A stretch of 64,000 bases of DNA from Catelliglobosispora koreensis DSM 44566 (GTDB lineage: Bacteria > Actinomycetota > Actinomycetes > Mycobacteriales > Micromonosporaceae). The stretch is taken from NCBI RefSeq assembly GCF_000379685.1, contig NZ_KB903290.1:348406-412405 (forward strand), in the 5' to 3' direction. Positions 50,799 to 58,722 of this stretch are shown piece after piece. The translations under genes were made by a program, and so were the position numbers. Under the pieces are notes generated by a model that did no database searches, was not told the origin of the DNA, and saw only the letters and a list, made by a program, of their open reading frames with translations. Within the stretch, counting starts at the first letter, position 1. Each line of letters opens with the position of its first letter.

Positions 50799-51556
50799 CC
50801 GGAGCATTGTTTGACTTGCGCGGCCGGTTAGCCGTGGTCACCGGTGCCCGCCGTGGCATCGGGCTGGCCATCGCCGAAGCCTTAGCCGCAGCCGGGGCAG
50901 ATATCTTCGCCGTGAGCGCACAGCTCGAATCGCAGGGCAGTGAGGTCGCGCGGCGGGTCCAGGCACATGGCCGGGCGTGCGAAGTCCGCGCCGTCGATCT
51001 CGCCGACCGGCAAGCCGTCAAAGCGCTAGCAGCAGAACTCGCCACAAGCCCGGTCGACATTCTCGTCAACAACGCTGGAACGATCGCCCGCGCACCGGCA
51101 GCGGAACATTCCGACGCCGACTGGGATCACGTCCTGGCGGTCAATCTCACTTCGCCGTTCACCCTGGCGCGGGAGGTCGGCCGGCAGATGCTCACCCGTG
51201 GCCACGGAAAGATCATCTTTACCGCGTCGCTGCTCAGTTTCCAAGGTGGGATAACGGTTCCGGGGTACACCGCGGCGAAATCGGGGGTCGCGGGCCTAAC
51301 CCGGGCGCTGGCCAACGAGTGGGCTGGCCGTGGCGTGAACGTCAACGCAATCGTCCCCGGCTACATCGCCACAGACAACACCCAGGCTCTGCGTGACGAT
51401 CCCGAACGCAACACCGCGATCCTCGGCAGAATCCCGGCGGGACGCTGGGGCAAGCCAGAAGACCTCGCCGGAGTCTCGGTGTTTCTCGCCTCGGCGGCGT
51501 CTGACTATGTGCACGGCGCCTTGATTCCAGTAGACGGTGGGTGGCTGGGCCGATGA
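50795..51556 (+). CDS. SDR-family dehydrogenase
   Basis: 253 residues from GTG 50795. TGARRGIGLA, NNAGTI, Ser in FTASLLSF, Y-x3-K in GYTAAKSG. Related to 2-keto-3-deoxy-L-fuconate/gluconate dehydrogenases. Overlaps its neighbours on both sides (GTGA and ATGA). Confidence 0.92.
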   Translation: MTGALFDLRGRLAVVTGARRGIGLAIAEALAAAGADIFAVSAQLESQGSEVARRVQAHGRACEVRAVDLADRQAVKALAAELATSPVDILVNNAGTIARAPAAEHSDADWDHVLAVNLTSPFTLAREVGRQMLTRGHGKIIFTASLLSFQGGITVPGYTAAKSGVAGLTRALANEWAGRGVNVNAIVPGYIATDNTQALRDDPERNTAILGRIPAGRWGKPEDLAGVSVFLASAASDYVHGALIPVDGGWLGR

Positions 51557-52413
51557 GCGTTTTGATTGACGCGCACATGCATTTCTGGGACCCGCGCCGC
51601 TGGGACTATCCGTGGCTTCGGCAGCTTCCCGCGATTGACCGCCCCTTTCTGCCAGCCGATATCGAGTCCACTGTGGACGCGGTCATCTTCGTCGAGGCTG
51701 GCGGTGGAAATGGCGATCCGGAACAAGAGGTGACGTGGGTCGAGGAACTCGCCGCGCGGTCACCGGTCGTGGCCGGCATTTTGGCGCACGCGCCACTCGA
51801 GCACGGCGCTGACGCCGCGGCTATCGTCGAGCGGCTAGGCCGCCGCCCGTTGATAAAGGGCATTCGCCGGAACCTCCAGGACGAGCCCGCCGGTTTCGCC
51901 GTTTCACCGCGATTTCGCCAGGGCGTGGGGTTGCTCGCGGCCCAAGGGCTTGTGGCCGACCTTTGTGTACGCGACTGGCAGCTACCCGAGGTCACCGAAC
52001 TCGCCAAAGCGACTCCACACGTCACGTTCGTCCTGAACCATGCCGGCAAGCCAGGTGTCCGAAGTGGACAGTGGCAGCCGTGGGCAGACGACTTGGCCCG
52101 GCTCGCCGAGTTGCCCAACGTGTTCGTCAAACTGTCCGGTCTGGCAACGGAAGCGAACTGGCTGGCGTGGACGCAACGGCAGGTCGCCCCATACCTGGCG
52201 CACGCGCTAGCTGCCTTTGGCTCGCAACGGTGCATGTTCGGCGGGGACTGGCCGGTCAGCACCCTTGCCACCGGTTACGGCCAGTGGCGTGATGTGGTGG
52301 CCGACGTCGTGGGCACCCGGACGCCGGCCGAACAGGCGCTCGTGTTCAGCGGTGTAGCCCAGCAGGTCTACGGGCTTGAGGTCATCCGAGGGACTGCCAC
52401 AGATCCTCGCTAA
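51553..52413 (+). CDS. Amidohydrolase (COG3618), L-fuconolactonase-like
   Basis: 286 residues from ATG 51553. IDAHMHFWDPRRWDYPWL, FVLNHAGKPGV, FGGDWPVS are the metal/active-site marks of the fuconolactonase group. Hydrolyses sugar lactones to aldonates. Its last 32 nt overlap the end of the convergent aldo/keto reductase gene. Confidence 0.9.
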   Translation: MSVLIDAHMHFWDPRRWDYPWLRQLPAIDRPFLPADIESTVDAVIFVEAGGGNGDPEQEVTWVEELAARSPVVAGILAHAPLEHGADAAAIVERLGRRPLIKGIRRNLQDEPAGFAVSPRFRQGVGLLAAQGLVADLCVRDWQLPEVTELAKATPHVTFVLNHAGKPGVRSGQWQPWADDLARLAELPNVFVKLSGLATEANWLAWTQRQVAPYLAHALAAFGSQRCMFGGDWPVSTLATGYGQWRDVVADVVGTRTPAEQALVFSGVAQQVYGLEVIRGTATDPR

Positions 52414-53332
52414 TGGCCGAAGACATGCCCGCCACCGCGCTTGTCACATGCCCGGCCGACCGCATGCCGACCACCACCGTGGCGACCGCCGGATGACGCA
52501 ACGGGAACTGCAGTGCCGCCGCGGGTAACGACGTTGCGGCCGCGTCGCACGCCTCAGCGAGCTGGCGGGCCCGCTGCAACACGGTGTCTGGCGCGATTCC
52601 GTAGTCGTAGCGTGCTTCGTCGGGCGGCCACGGCCGGGCGAGGATGCCGGAGTTGAACGGTGCTGCCGCGGCGATGGCGACTCCGCGGCTGACGCATTTG
52701 TCAAGCAGCTGCTGACCGCTGCGGTCCAGCAGTGTCCACCGCCCGGCGAGCATCACCACGTCGATGTCAGTTTCGGTGATGATGCGCAGCGGTGCTTGCC
52801 ATTGGTTCATGCCAACGCCGACGGCGCCGACAACGCCTTGTTCGCGCAGCGAGATGAGCGCCGGTATGGCTTCCATGATCGCCTGGTCCACCACATGGTC
52901 GGGATCGTGCAGATACACGATGTCGACGCGGTCGAGCTTCAGCCGGTCCAGGCTTTCCTCAAGGCTGCGGCGAATACCGTCTGCCGTCAGGTCCCAGACC
53001 CTTGTCTGGTCGTCGGGTACATCGAAGCCGCCACGTTCCAAGTCCGAACCAGTGGGAACTGGGTTTGGCCGGAGGAGCCGGCCGACCTTGGTGGAGACCA
53101 CAAACTCGGCGCGGGGGAGACCAGCAAGGGCGGCACCAAGGCGCCGTTCGGACAGGCCAAGTCCGTAGTGTGGCGCGGTGTCGAACAGGCGGATGCCGTG
53201 ATTCCACGCGCTTTCAACGGCTGCCGCTGCCGCGTCATCGGTTTGGGCATAGCTGAGATTGCCGATGCCCGAGGCGCCAAAGCCGAGTTCCGTCACGTCG
53301 ATCGCGGTGCGGCCGAGCCGGCGGGTGCGCAT
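52382..53332 (-). CDS. Aldo/keto reductase, L-fucose (D-threo-aldose 1-) dehydrogenase-like
   Basis: 316 residues. FDTAPHYGLGLSERRLGAAL (Tyr, Asp), VVSTKVGRLL (Lys), YLHDPDHVV (His) complete the AKR tetrad. The insert RPNPVPTGSDLERGGFDVPD is as in D-threo-aldose/L-fucose dehydrogenases. Oxidises the sugar to its lactone, substrate of the convergent lactonase. Start overlaps GntR stop by one nt (TAATG). Confidence 0.9.
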   Translation of the reverse strand: MRTRRLGRTAIDVTELGFGASGIGNLSYAQTDDAAAAAVESAWNHGIRLFDTAPHYGLGLSERRLGAALAGLPRAEFVVSTKVGRLLRPNPVPTGSDLERGGFDVPDDQTRVWDLTADGIRRSLEESLDRLKLDRVDIVYLHDPDHVVDQAIMEAIPALISLREQGVVGAVGVGMNQWQAPLRIITETDIDVVMLAGRWTLLDRSGQQLLDKCVSRGVAIAAAAPFNSGILARPWPPDEARYDYGIAPDTVLQRARQLAEACDAAATSLPAAALQFPLRHPAVATVVVGMRSAGHVTSAVAGMSSAISEDLWQSLG

Positions 53333-54105
53333 TAGCGGTGAGCTTCGGTGGCCGGGCGGCGCCGCCGCCAGGAACCAAGAATGTGTGCGCGCATCGCCGC
53401 CGAGGCTGACTGTGCGTCTCCGGCGAGGATGGCATCGTGAATGACCTGATGCTCATCCACCGTGCGCAGCATTATCGCTTCGCTGTACTCGCCGGTGTAA
53501 CGCATGTTCTGCCGGGCCTTGCCATGAATGCTGTTGACGATCGCGCGGCCGAGACGGTTGCCCGACGCGGCCATGACCACGTCGTGGAAGTAGACATCGG
53601 CTTCGCCAAAGTCGGGCAGTATCCCGACTTTGGACCGCATAGCTACCAGTGCCTCGCGGATGCGCTCGTCGTCGGTTGCCGTGTGCAGCCCGGCAGCGCC
53701 AGCGGCCATGTCTGCCTCTAGCGCGGCCCGGGTCGCCACCAGTTCGTCCAGGAAGGACAGGTTGGCGTCATGGGCGACGATCGCTGTCAGAACGACATCG
53801 TCGAGGAGATTCCACTGCTTCGAATCCGCGACCTGGGTGCCGCGGCCGTGCTCAATGTGGACTAAACCCTTCTCCTGCACGATTTTGAGTGACTCGCGCA
53901 CCACCGTGCGGCTGACAGCGAACCGATTGCACAGGTCACCCTCGGGTGGCAGCGCCGAGCCTTGCGGATAGAAGCCGCCCACGATGTCATGCACGATCTG
54001 GTGCACCACCGTGGTGCCCAGCTTGGTGCCGCGCACGCGCAGCGGTTGCTCCGGAGGCACGACGGCCCGTCCTGTGCTGGCTGGGTCAGCCATCGCGTGA
54101 CGCAC
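53332..54105 (-). CDS. FadR-type GntR transcriptional regulator
   Basis: 257 residues from GTG 54105 (GAGGAGG, 8 nt); ATG 54093 is also possible, and the frame is open to 54186. Winged HTH at about 25-80 (VVHQIVHDIVGGFYPQGSALP, LCNRFAVSRTVVRESLKIVQ, GLVHIEHGRGTQV). FCD domain 90-240 with metal-type residues (DVYFHDVVMAASGN, DEHQVIHDAIL). Probably senses a pathway intermediate and controls the 45-53 kb operons. Confidence 0.9.
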   Translation of the reverse strand: MRHAMADPASTGRAVVPPEQPLRVRGTKLGTTVVHQIVHDIVGGFYPQGSALPPEGDLCNRFAVSRTVVRESLKIVQEKGLVHIEHGRGTQVADSKQWNLLDDVVLTAIVAHDANLSFLDELVATRAALEADMAAGAAGLHTATDDERIREALVAMRSKVGILPDFGEADVYFHDVVMAASGNRLGRAIVNSIHGKARQNMRYTGEYSEAIMLRTVDEHQVIHDAILAGDAQSASAAMRAHILGSWRRRRPATEAHR

Positions 54106-54140
54106 CAAGGCGTCCTCCTCTCGCCACCTCCACATCATAG

Positions 54141-54154
54141 GTATGATGTCATAC
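54141..54154. promoter_or_regulatory. Palindrome GTATGATGTCATAC before the GntR gene
   Basis: GTATGA-TG-TCATAC is a perfect palindrome 35 nt upstream of GTG 54105. It has the core of FadR-type operators and would give autoregulation. Confidence 0.6.
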
Positions 54155-54169
54155 AAGTTGTCAAATGGA

Positions 54170-54205
54170 ACGTTGCCCGCAGCCAAGCGAGGCCACGGGC
54201 AACGT
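54170..54205 (-). terminator. Terminator after the GH54 gene
   Basis: ACGTTGCCCG (54170-54179) with CGGGCAACGT (54196-54205), a perfect 10-bp stem 6 nt beyond the GH54 stop. It separates the RICIN series from the GntR promoter. Confidence 0.7.
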
Positions 54206-54211
54206 AGTAGG

Positions 54212-55666
54212 TCAGGCGGCTAGCGCCCACTGCTGGTTGGTCCCGCCGTGACAGGCCCACAGGTGAACCTTCGCGCCGTTGGCGGTGGAGTAACCCGACA
54301 CGTCTAGACAGAGGCCGGAATGCACGCCAGTTATGGTGCCGTTGGCATTGCGGCGCCACTGCTGATTCGTTCCGCCGTGACACGACCAGATGACCACTGG
54401 TGTGCCGTTAGCCGTGCCATTGCCTGAAGCGTCCAGGCATCGCAGGCTTCCTCCACTGAAGACAGTCAGCTGTCCGCTGGCGGTGTGTGTCCAGACCTGG
54501 TTGACGCCGCTGTGACAGTCCCAGATCTGCAGCCGGGTGCCAGGTGTGGTGGAGGAGTTGTTGACGTCCAAACACTTCTGCGACCCCAGCCCACGCAACG
54601 TACCGGTGTTGCCACCGCCACCAGCGCCATATCCGGCCGCGACGATGTTCGCCTGAACCGCGTTCTCCGTCGCGTCAGAGGGGTACCCCGAAACCATCGC
54701 CCCCTCATAGAACGTCCCGGCACTGAGATTGGCGCCGCCACCGGGTTTGCAGCAGTCACCGCCACTGCCCAGGATGATGGCTCCCTGCTTCTTCATCGGG
54801 CTATACCCCGAAGGCAGCGCACCGTCCCACAACGTAGACAGACTGCCAGACTGAGCATCGCTGCCCTTGATGGCAAACCGCGTCGTGCCGTTGTTTTTGA
54901 GCATCGCCGTGACAAACCTGCTCGTGAAGGCCCGCTGGTTAGGGTTCCACGATTGGCTGCCGCCGGAATACAGACCCCACTCGAGATCGGCCTGAACCCA
55001 GGGACCCGTGCCAGAGCATCCGCCGAACCAGCACTGGGTGCTGAAGTTGATGGCATCCATGGCTCCGGCCGCGTCAGCGGCCCGTGTGGTCTCGCTGTTG
55101 CCGTAGTCGAAGCAGCAGCCGTTGTTGACGTGGGTGCCGCTGGTGACCATATACATGCCTTCCGGCGCGCTGCCGGTCGGCACACCCGTGAGGTGGCCAT
55201 CGCGCCAGTAACTATTGCCGGGATTGATGTAGAGCGAATACACCTTGCTGCCGCCAACGGTCACCGACTCGGAAGTCGCGACCGCGGGGCGGCTTTGGCT
55301 CGACCCCGGAACCTGTGCCGATCCTTGGTACCAAAGGTCGTTCCCGCGACCGGACTGGTCGAAGATGACCGTGATGACGCAGGTCGTACTGGCGCAGAAG
55401 GTGTCCTGGGTGGCGGCGTTGGCCACCCCGCCCGCGGCGAGCAGACCGATGTTGCGCGTCGTGTTGTCCGACGACCGCCGTACCTGATACAAGTCACCGT
55501 TATAGGTGCCGTAAAGGGCACGGACCGTGCTGTGTGCGGCGATGCAAGGCGTGCCACCGGAGGCGTAGATGTCGCACGGCCCGGTGCCTGCCGCGGCCGC
55601 TGGACCTGGCAACGCCAGCGGCACTGTCGCCAGACTCAGCGCCAGAAACGCCGCCCGCCGTTTCAC
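54212..55666 (-). CDS. GH54 alpha-L-arabinofuranosidase B with RICIN repeats
   Basis: 484 residues from GTG 55666. Signal peptide about 1-26. GH54 catalytic fold starting PCDIYASGGTPCIAAHSTVRALYG, with DYGNSETTRAAD, WFGGCSGTGPWVQADLEWG, GAIILGSGGDCCKPGG. RICIN at about 355-484. The GTG overlaps the ThuA gene stop (GTGA). Upstream frames that extend to 55998 are a shadow of that gene. Confidence 0.9.
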   Translation of the reverse strand: MKRRAAFLALSLATVPLALPGPAAAAGTGPCDIYASGGTPCIAAHSTVRALYGTYNGDLYQVRRSSDNTTRNIGLLAAGGVANAATQDTFCASTTCVITVIFDQSGRGNDLWYQGSAQVPGSSQSRPAVATSESVTVGGSKVYSLYINPGNSYWRDGHLTGVPTGSAPEGMYMVTSGTHVNNGCCFDYGNSETTRAADAAGAMDAINFSTQCWFGGCSGTGPWVQADLEWGLYSGGSQSWNPNQRAFTSRFVTAMLKNNGTTRFAIKGSDAQSGSLSTLWDGALPSGYSPMKKQGAIILGSGGDCCKPGGGANLSAGTFYEGAMVSGYPSDATENAVQANIVAAGYGAGGGGNTGTLRGLGSQKCLDVNNSSTTPGTRLQIWDCHSGVNQVWTHTASGQLTVFSGGSLRCLDASGNGTANGTPVVIWSCHGGTNQQWRRNANGTITGVHSGLCLDVSGYSTANGAKVHLWACHGGTNQQWALAA

Positions 55667-57351
55667 GGCAGCGTCCAGCGCTGGTTCGTGCCGCCATGAC
55701 ATGCCCACAGGATCAGCTGCGTGCCATTGGCTGAACTGCCGCCGTTGGCGTCCAGGCACTTGCCGGACTGGTTGACCAGTGAGCTGTTGGCTCCGGCGGT
55801 CCAGATCTGGCCGCTGCCACCGTTGCAGGAACGCAACTGAACCAGAGCGCCATCGCCAGAACCGTTGGCTGTCATGCACTTGCCCAGCGAACGGATCGTG
55901 TTGTCGGTGCCGATGGTCCACTGCTGGTTGGCGTTGGTGTGACAGTCCCACAGCTGAATCTTGGTGCCTTCGGCGCTTGAGTTGCCGCTGACGTCGACAC
56001 ACTTGCCCGATGCGCCGGTGATGCGGCCAGTACGCGGGCCTACGCCGAGTTCTTTGATCCGGATGTTGCGGAAAGACACGTCGTCGCCGGTGCCGTGGTT
56101 CTGGATGCCGATGTAACCAGATGTCAACGACCGTGCTGGATCGGTGTTGGTGAAGTCGTTAATCTTCACCCCGTTGAGGAAGACTTGCAGGCGCTCGCTT
56201 TCCACGAGGAGTTCGAAGGTGTTCCACTCGCCGGGTGGGTTGAGTGCCGCGTCGCGCGCGGCTTGATCGGCCGCCTTGAAACCGTAGATGGAGCCAGTGG
56301 TCTTGTCGGCGGTGTCCGTGGCGTCGATCTGCACTTCGTGACCGGTGTTGAGGGCGGTCGTGGGGTCGCTGGTCGCTGGGAAGCCAACGACGACACCAGA
56401 GTTGTCGTCACCTGGCATGCTCCAGTCGAGCTTCAAGGAGTACGAGGCGAACTGTTTGGTGCTGTACCACAGCATGCCCATGCCGCCGGTCGAGGTGAGC
56501 GTGGCATTGGTGTTGGTGAAGCTGCCCGGCCCTGCTTGCGACCAGCCTGTGGTGGAGCCGTTGTAAAGGGTGGTGTACCCCGTCTCGGGCCGGCAGTCGG
56601 CCTTGGTTTTGCCGGCCGCGTAACGGATGCCGCCAAGGATCTGCGCGCGGATGACGGACTCGGAGTAGCTCGCCTGGCTGTGCCCGGCCCCGAGATAGTA
56701 GGAACGGCCGCCGTCGTGCGTCTTGCACCACGAGTGCGGATGGTCGGCGCCCATTGACCCGCCGCTGTAGGACGACTCGTCCAAGGTGGACAGAATCCGG
56801 GCGCTTGAGCGCGGGTTACTGCCGTAGTTGTACCACTCGTCGGTGCGCGTCATCGTTTGCGGCAGCGATGACGTGGCGGCGTGGGCGCGGTTCTCGACGC
56901 GGGTCACGGCCTGCTGGATGGCCGGGTGTGAGGCGAACCGGGCGCCGACAAGGTTTCCGTACCAGGCCCAGCCATATTCGGTGTCGGCCGCCGAGTGGAT
57001 CCCGACATAGCCGCGGCCGCTGCGAATGTAGGTCTCGAACGCGGCCTGCTGGGTGTCGTTGAGGACATCGCCAGTGGTGTTGAGAAACACGACCGCGGCA
57101 TACGGCGCGAGGCCGGAAGAGCTGAAGACAGCGGCGTCTTCGGTGGCGGTGACGGAGAAGTTGTTCGCCGCTCCCAGTTGCTGGATAGCCTGAATACCTT
57201 GCGGGATCGAGTCGTGCCGGAAGCCGGCGGTCTTGCTGAAGACCAGCACGGAGTAAGGCGTGTCGGCCGCTTGCGCTGGTGCGGCACCGAGGCTGGCCAT
57301 CAGGAACAGCGCGGCCGCGGCGGCCAGGGTGGTACGCAAAGTTTTTCGCAT
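55663..57351 (-). CDS. ThuA domain fused to DUF1080 and RICIN repeats
   Basis: 562 residues, site GAGAGGAA. Signal peptide 1-28. ThuA-like domain 32-245: VLVFSKTAGFRHDSIPQGIQA, YVGIHSAADTEYGWAWYGNL, HPHSWCKTHDGGRSYYLGAG. DUF1080 250-430: TTLYNGSTTGWSQAGPGSF, DNSGVVVGFP, GHEVQIDATD. RICIN 438-562. DUF1080 is annotated as 3-keto-disaccharide hydrolase; ThuA relatives act in trehalose/3-keto sugar use. Suggests secreted processing of oxidised sugars. Confidence 0.9.
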   Translation of the reverse strand: MRKTLRTTLAAAAALFLMASLGAAPAQAADTPYSVLVFSKTAGFRHDSIPQGIQAIQQLGAANNFSVTATEDAAVFSSSGLAPYAAVVFLNTTGDVLNDTQQAAFETYIRSGRGYVGIHSAADTEYGWAWYGNLVGARFASHPAIQQAVTRVENRAHAATSSLPQTMTRTDEWYNYGSNPRSSARILSTLDESSYSGGSMGADHPHSWCKTHDGGRSYYLGAGHSQASYSESVIRAQILGGIRYAAGKTKADCRPETGYTTLYNGSTTGWSQAGPGSFTNTNATLTSTGGMGMLWYSTKQFASYSLKLDWSMPGDDNSGVVVGFPATSDPTTALNTGHEVQIDATDTADKTTGSIYGFKAADQAARDAALNPPGEWNTFELLVESERLQVFLNGVKINDFTNTDPARSLTSGYIGIQNHGTGDDVSFRNIRIKELGVGPRTGRITGASGKCVDVSGNSSAEGTKIQLWDCHTNANQQWTIGTDNTIRSLGKCMTANGSGDGALVQLRSCNGGSGQIWTAGANSSLVNQSGKCLDANGGSSANGTQLILWACHGGTNQRWTLP

Positions 57352-57361
57352 TACCAGGTTC

Positions 57362-57402
57362 CTCTCTTAAGAGAGCTGGAGGCGGCACAAGAGGCCGCCT
57401 CC
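57362..57402 (-). promoter_or_regulatory. Palindrome and hairpin between the esterase and ThuA genes
   Basis: GGAGGCGGC/GCCGCCTCC (57378-57402) forms a 9-bp hairpin after the esterase gene, followed by the perfect palindrome CTCTCTTAAGAGAG (57362-57375) that covers the ThuA ribosome site. No U-run; could modulate ThuA expression. Confidence 0.45.
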
Positions 57403-57412
57403 ACGGAGTGTT

Positions 57413-58708
57413 TTATGCGCGGGACCAGATTTGGTTGGAGCCCGTGTGGCAGTTCCAGACGATGACAGCGCTGCCGTTAGCGGTCGCGGCGCCGTTGACG
57501 TCCAGGCACAGTCCGTTTTGGACGTTGCTGACCGTGCCGTTGGTGTTCAGGTTCCACTGCTGGTTGGTTCCTCCGGTGCAGTCCCAGATCTGCACCCGGG
57601 TCCCGGCTGTGGCATTGGACGGCATGTCCAGGCACTTGCCCAGCACCCGCAACGTCTGGCCGTTCTGGGTGAACTGCTGGTTGGCGTTGGTGTGGCAGTC
57701 CCAGATGATCATCTGGGAGCCGTTGGCCGAGTTGGCGCCGTTCACATCCAGGCAACGGCTGGACGCCTGGCCACGCAAGCGGAACGTGGTGGGCGCGGGC
57801 GGCGTGCTGCCGAACTGGGTGAAGAATCTCCAGACTTCAGGCTTGACCCAGCTGCGGGCACCGCTTTCGCAGCCCGCGCACCCATCGACGGGGCCCTGCT
57901 GATGGCCACCGTCGAAAGCCGCCCACACCACCGGGTACCCGGAGGTGCAGCCCGAGTAAGTCGTGAGGGTATGCGTGCGGCTGCCGGCAGCGGGTTCCGG
58001 TGCGTTCTGCGGCGTGCAGCGGTTGTTGGTCACGAACCGGTCGCGCAGTGACCGTCCACTTTGGATATTGTCACTGATGCCGTGGATCCCCATGTAGGCG
58101 ACGGGCTGTGTGCCGCCACTACATCCGCTGATGCCCCCAGGAGCGGCGATGACGGCCACTGCCCGGAACACGGCCGGCCTCGCGCAGGCCAGCGCGAAGC
58201 TCATCGCGCCGCCGTAACTGAAGCCCACCGAGAACACCTGCGCGGTATCGACACACAGGTCGTTCTGAATCAGCCGGACCATGTCGTCGGTGAAGGTGAC
58301 GTCCTCGCCACCCGCGTTGCCCCAGCCGTTGTTCAGCCCTTGGGGTGCCACGAAAATGGTCGAGTTGCCCGACTGTGACTGCATGCCGTAGTACGCCCAG
58401 GCGTACCCATCGGTGCCGCCGCCCGCGACCTGGCTTGAGGTGCCGCCCAGCCAGTGAAAGCCAAAGGCCAGACGATGGGGATAGGTGTTGTCATACGTGT
58501 CAGGGATTTTCAGGATGAAGCTGCGCGTCTTGCCACCGCTTTGGATCGTGCGGTTGCCGCTGGTCAGGGTTGGCGCCTTGCCACATCCCGGGCTTGCCGC
58601 CAGCGTGCCCACGTCAGCGATGACCGCCGCGCCCGCAGGCTGGGCTATGGTCCCGCTGGCGAGCGCGACGACGAGCGCCGCGGCTGCGGTAAAGAGAGTC
58701 GATTTCAA
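57413..58708 (-). CDS. CE1-type esterase (feruloyl/PHB-depolymerase-like) with RICIN repeats
   Basis: 431 residues. I chose TTG 58708 because AGGAGG lies 6 nt before it; an ATG at 58726 would place that site inside the gene. Signal peptide follows. Alpha/beta hydrolase core 30-300: GFSYGGAMSFALACA (nucleophile Ser), GCAGCESGARSWVKPEVW at end of domain, His in WAAFDGGHQQGPV. Cysteine pairs as in LpqC/PhaZ-type esterases. RICIN at 310-431. Likely removes ferulate or acetate from hemicellulose. Confidence 0.88.
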   Translation of the reverse strand: MKSTLFTAAAALVVALASGTIAQPAGAAVIADVGTLAASPGCGKAPTLTSGNRTIQSGGKTRSFILKIPDTYDNTYPHRLAFGFHWLGGTSSQVAGGGTDGYAWAYYGMQSQSGNSTIFVAPQGLNNGWGNAGGEDVTFTDDMVRLIQNDLCVDTAQVFSVGFSYGGAMSFALACARPAVFRAVAVIAAPGGISGCSGGTQPVAYMGIHGISDNIQSGRSLRDRFVTNNRCTPQNAPEPAAGSRTHTLTTYSGCTSGYPVVWAAFDGGHQQGPVDGCAGCESGARSWVKPEVWRFFTQFGSTPPAPTTFRLRGQASSRCLDVNGANSANGSQMIIWDCHTNANQQFTQNGQTLRVLGKCLDMPSNATAGTRVQIWDCTGGTNQQWNLNTNGTVSNVQNGLCLDVNGAATANGSAVIVWNCHTGSNQIWSRA

Positions 58709-58722
58709 CGAGTTCCTCCTGT

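Noticed and set aside
54485..55699. Plus-strand frame of 404 codons
   Set aside because: Antisense to GH54; the minus frame carries family motifs and signal peptide.
55667..55998. N-terminal extension of the GH54 frame to 55998
   Set aside because: These codons overlap the RICIN end of the ThuA gene in another frame and read as Gln/Arg-rich noise. GTG 55666 begins a proper signal peptide.
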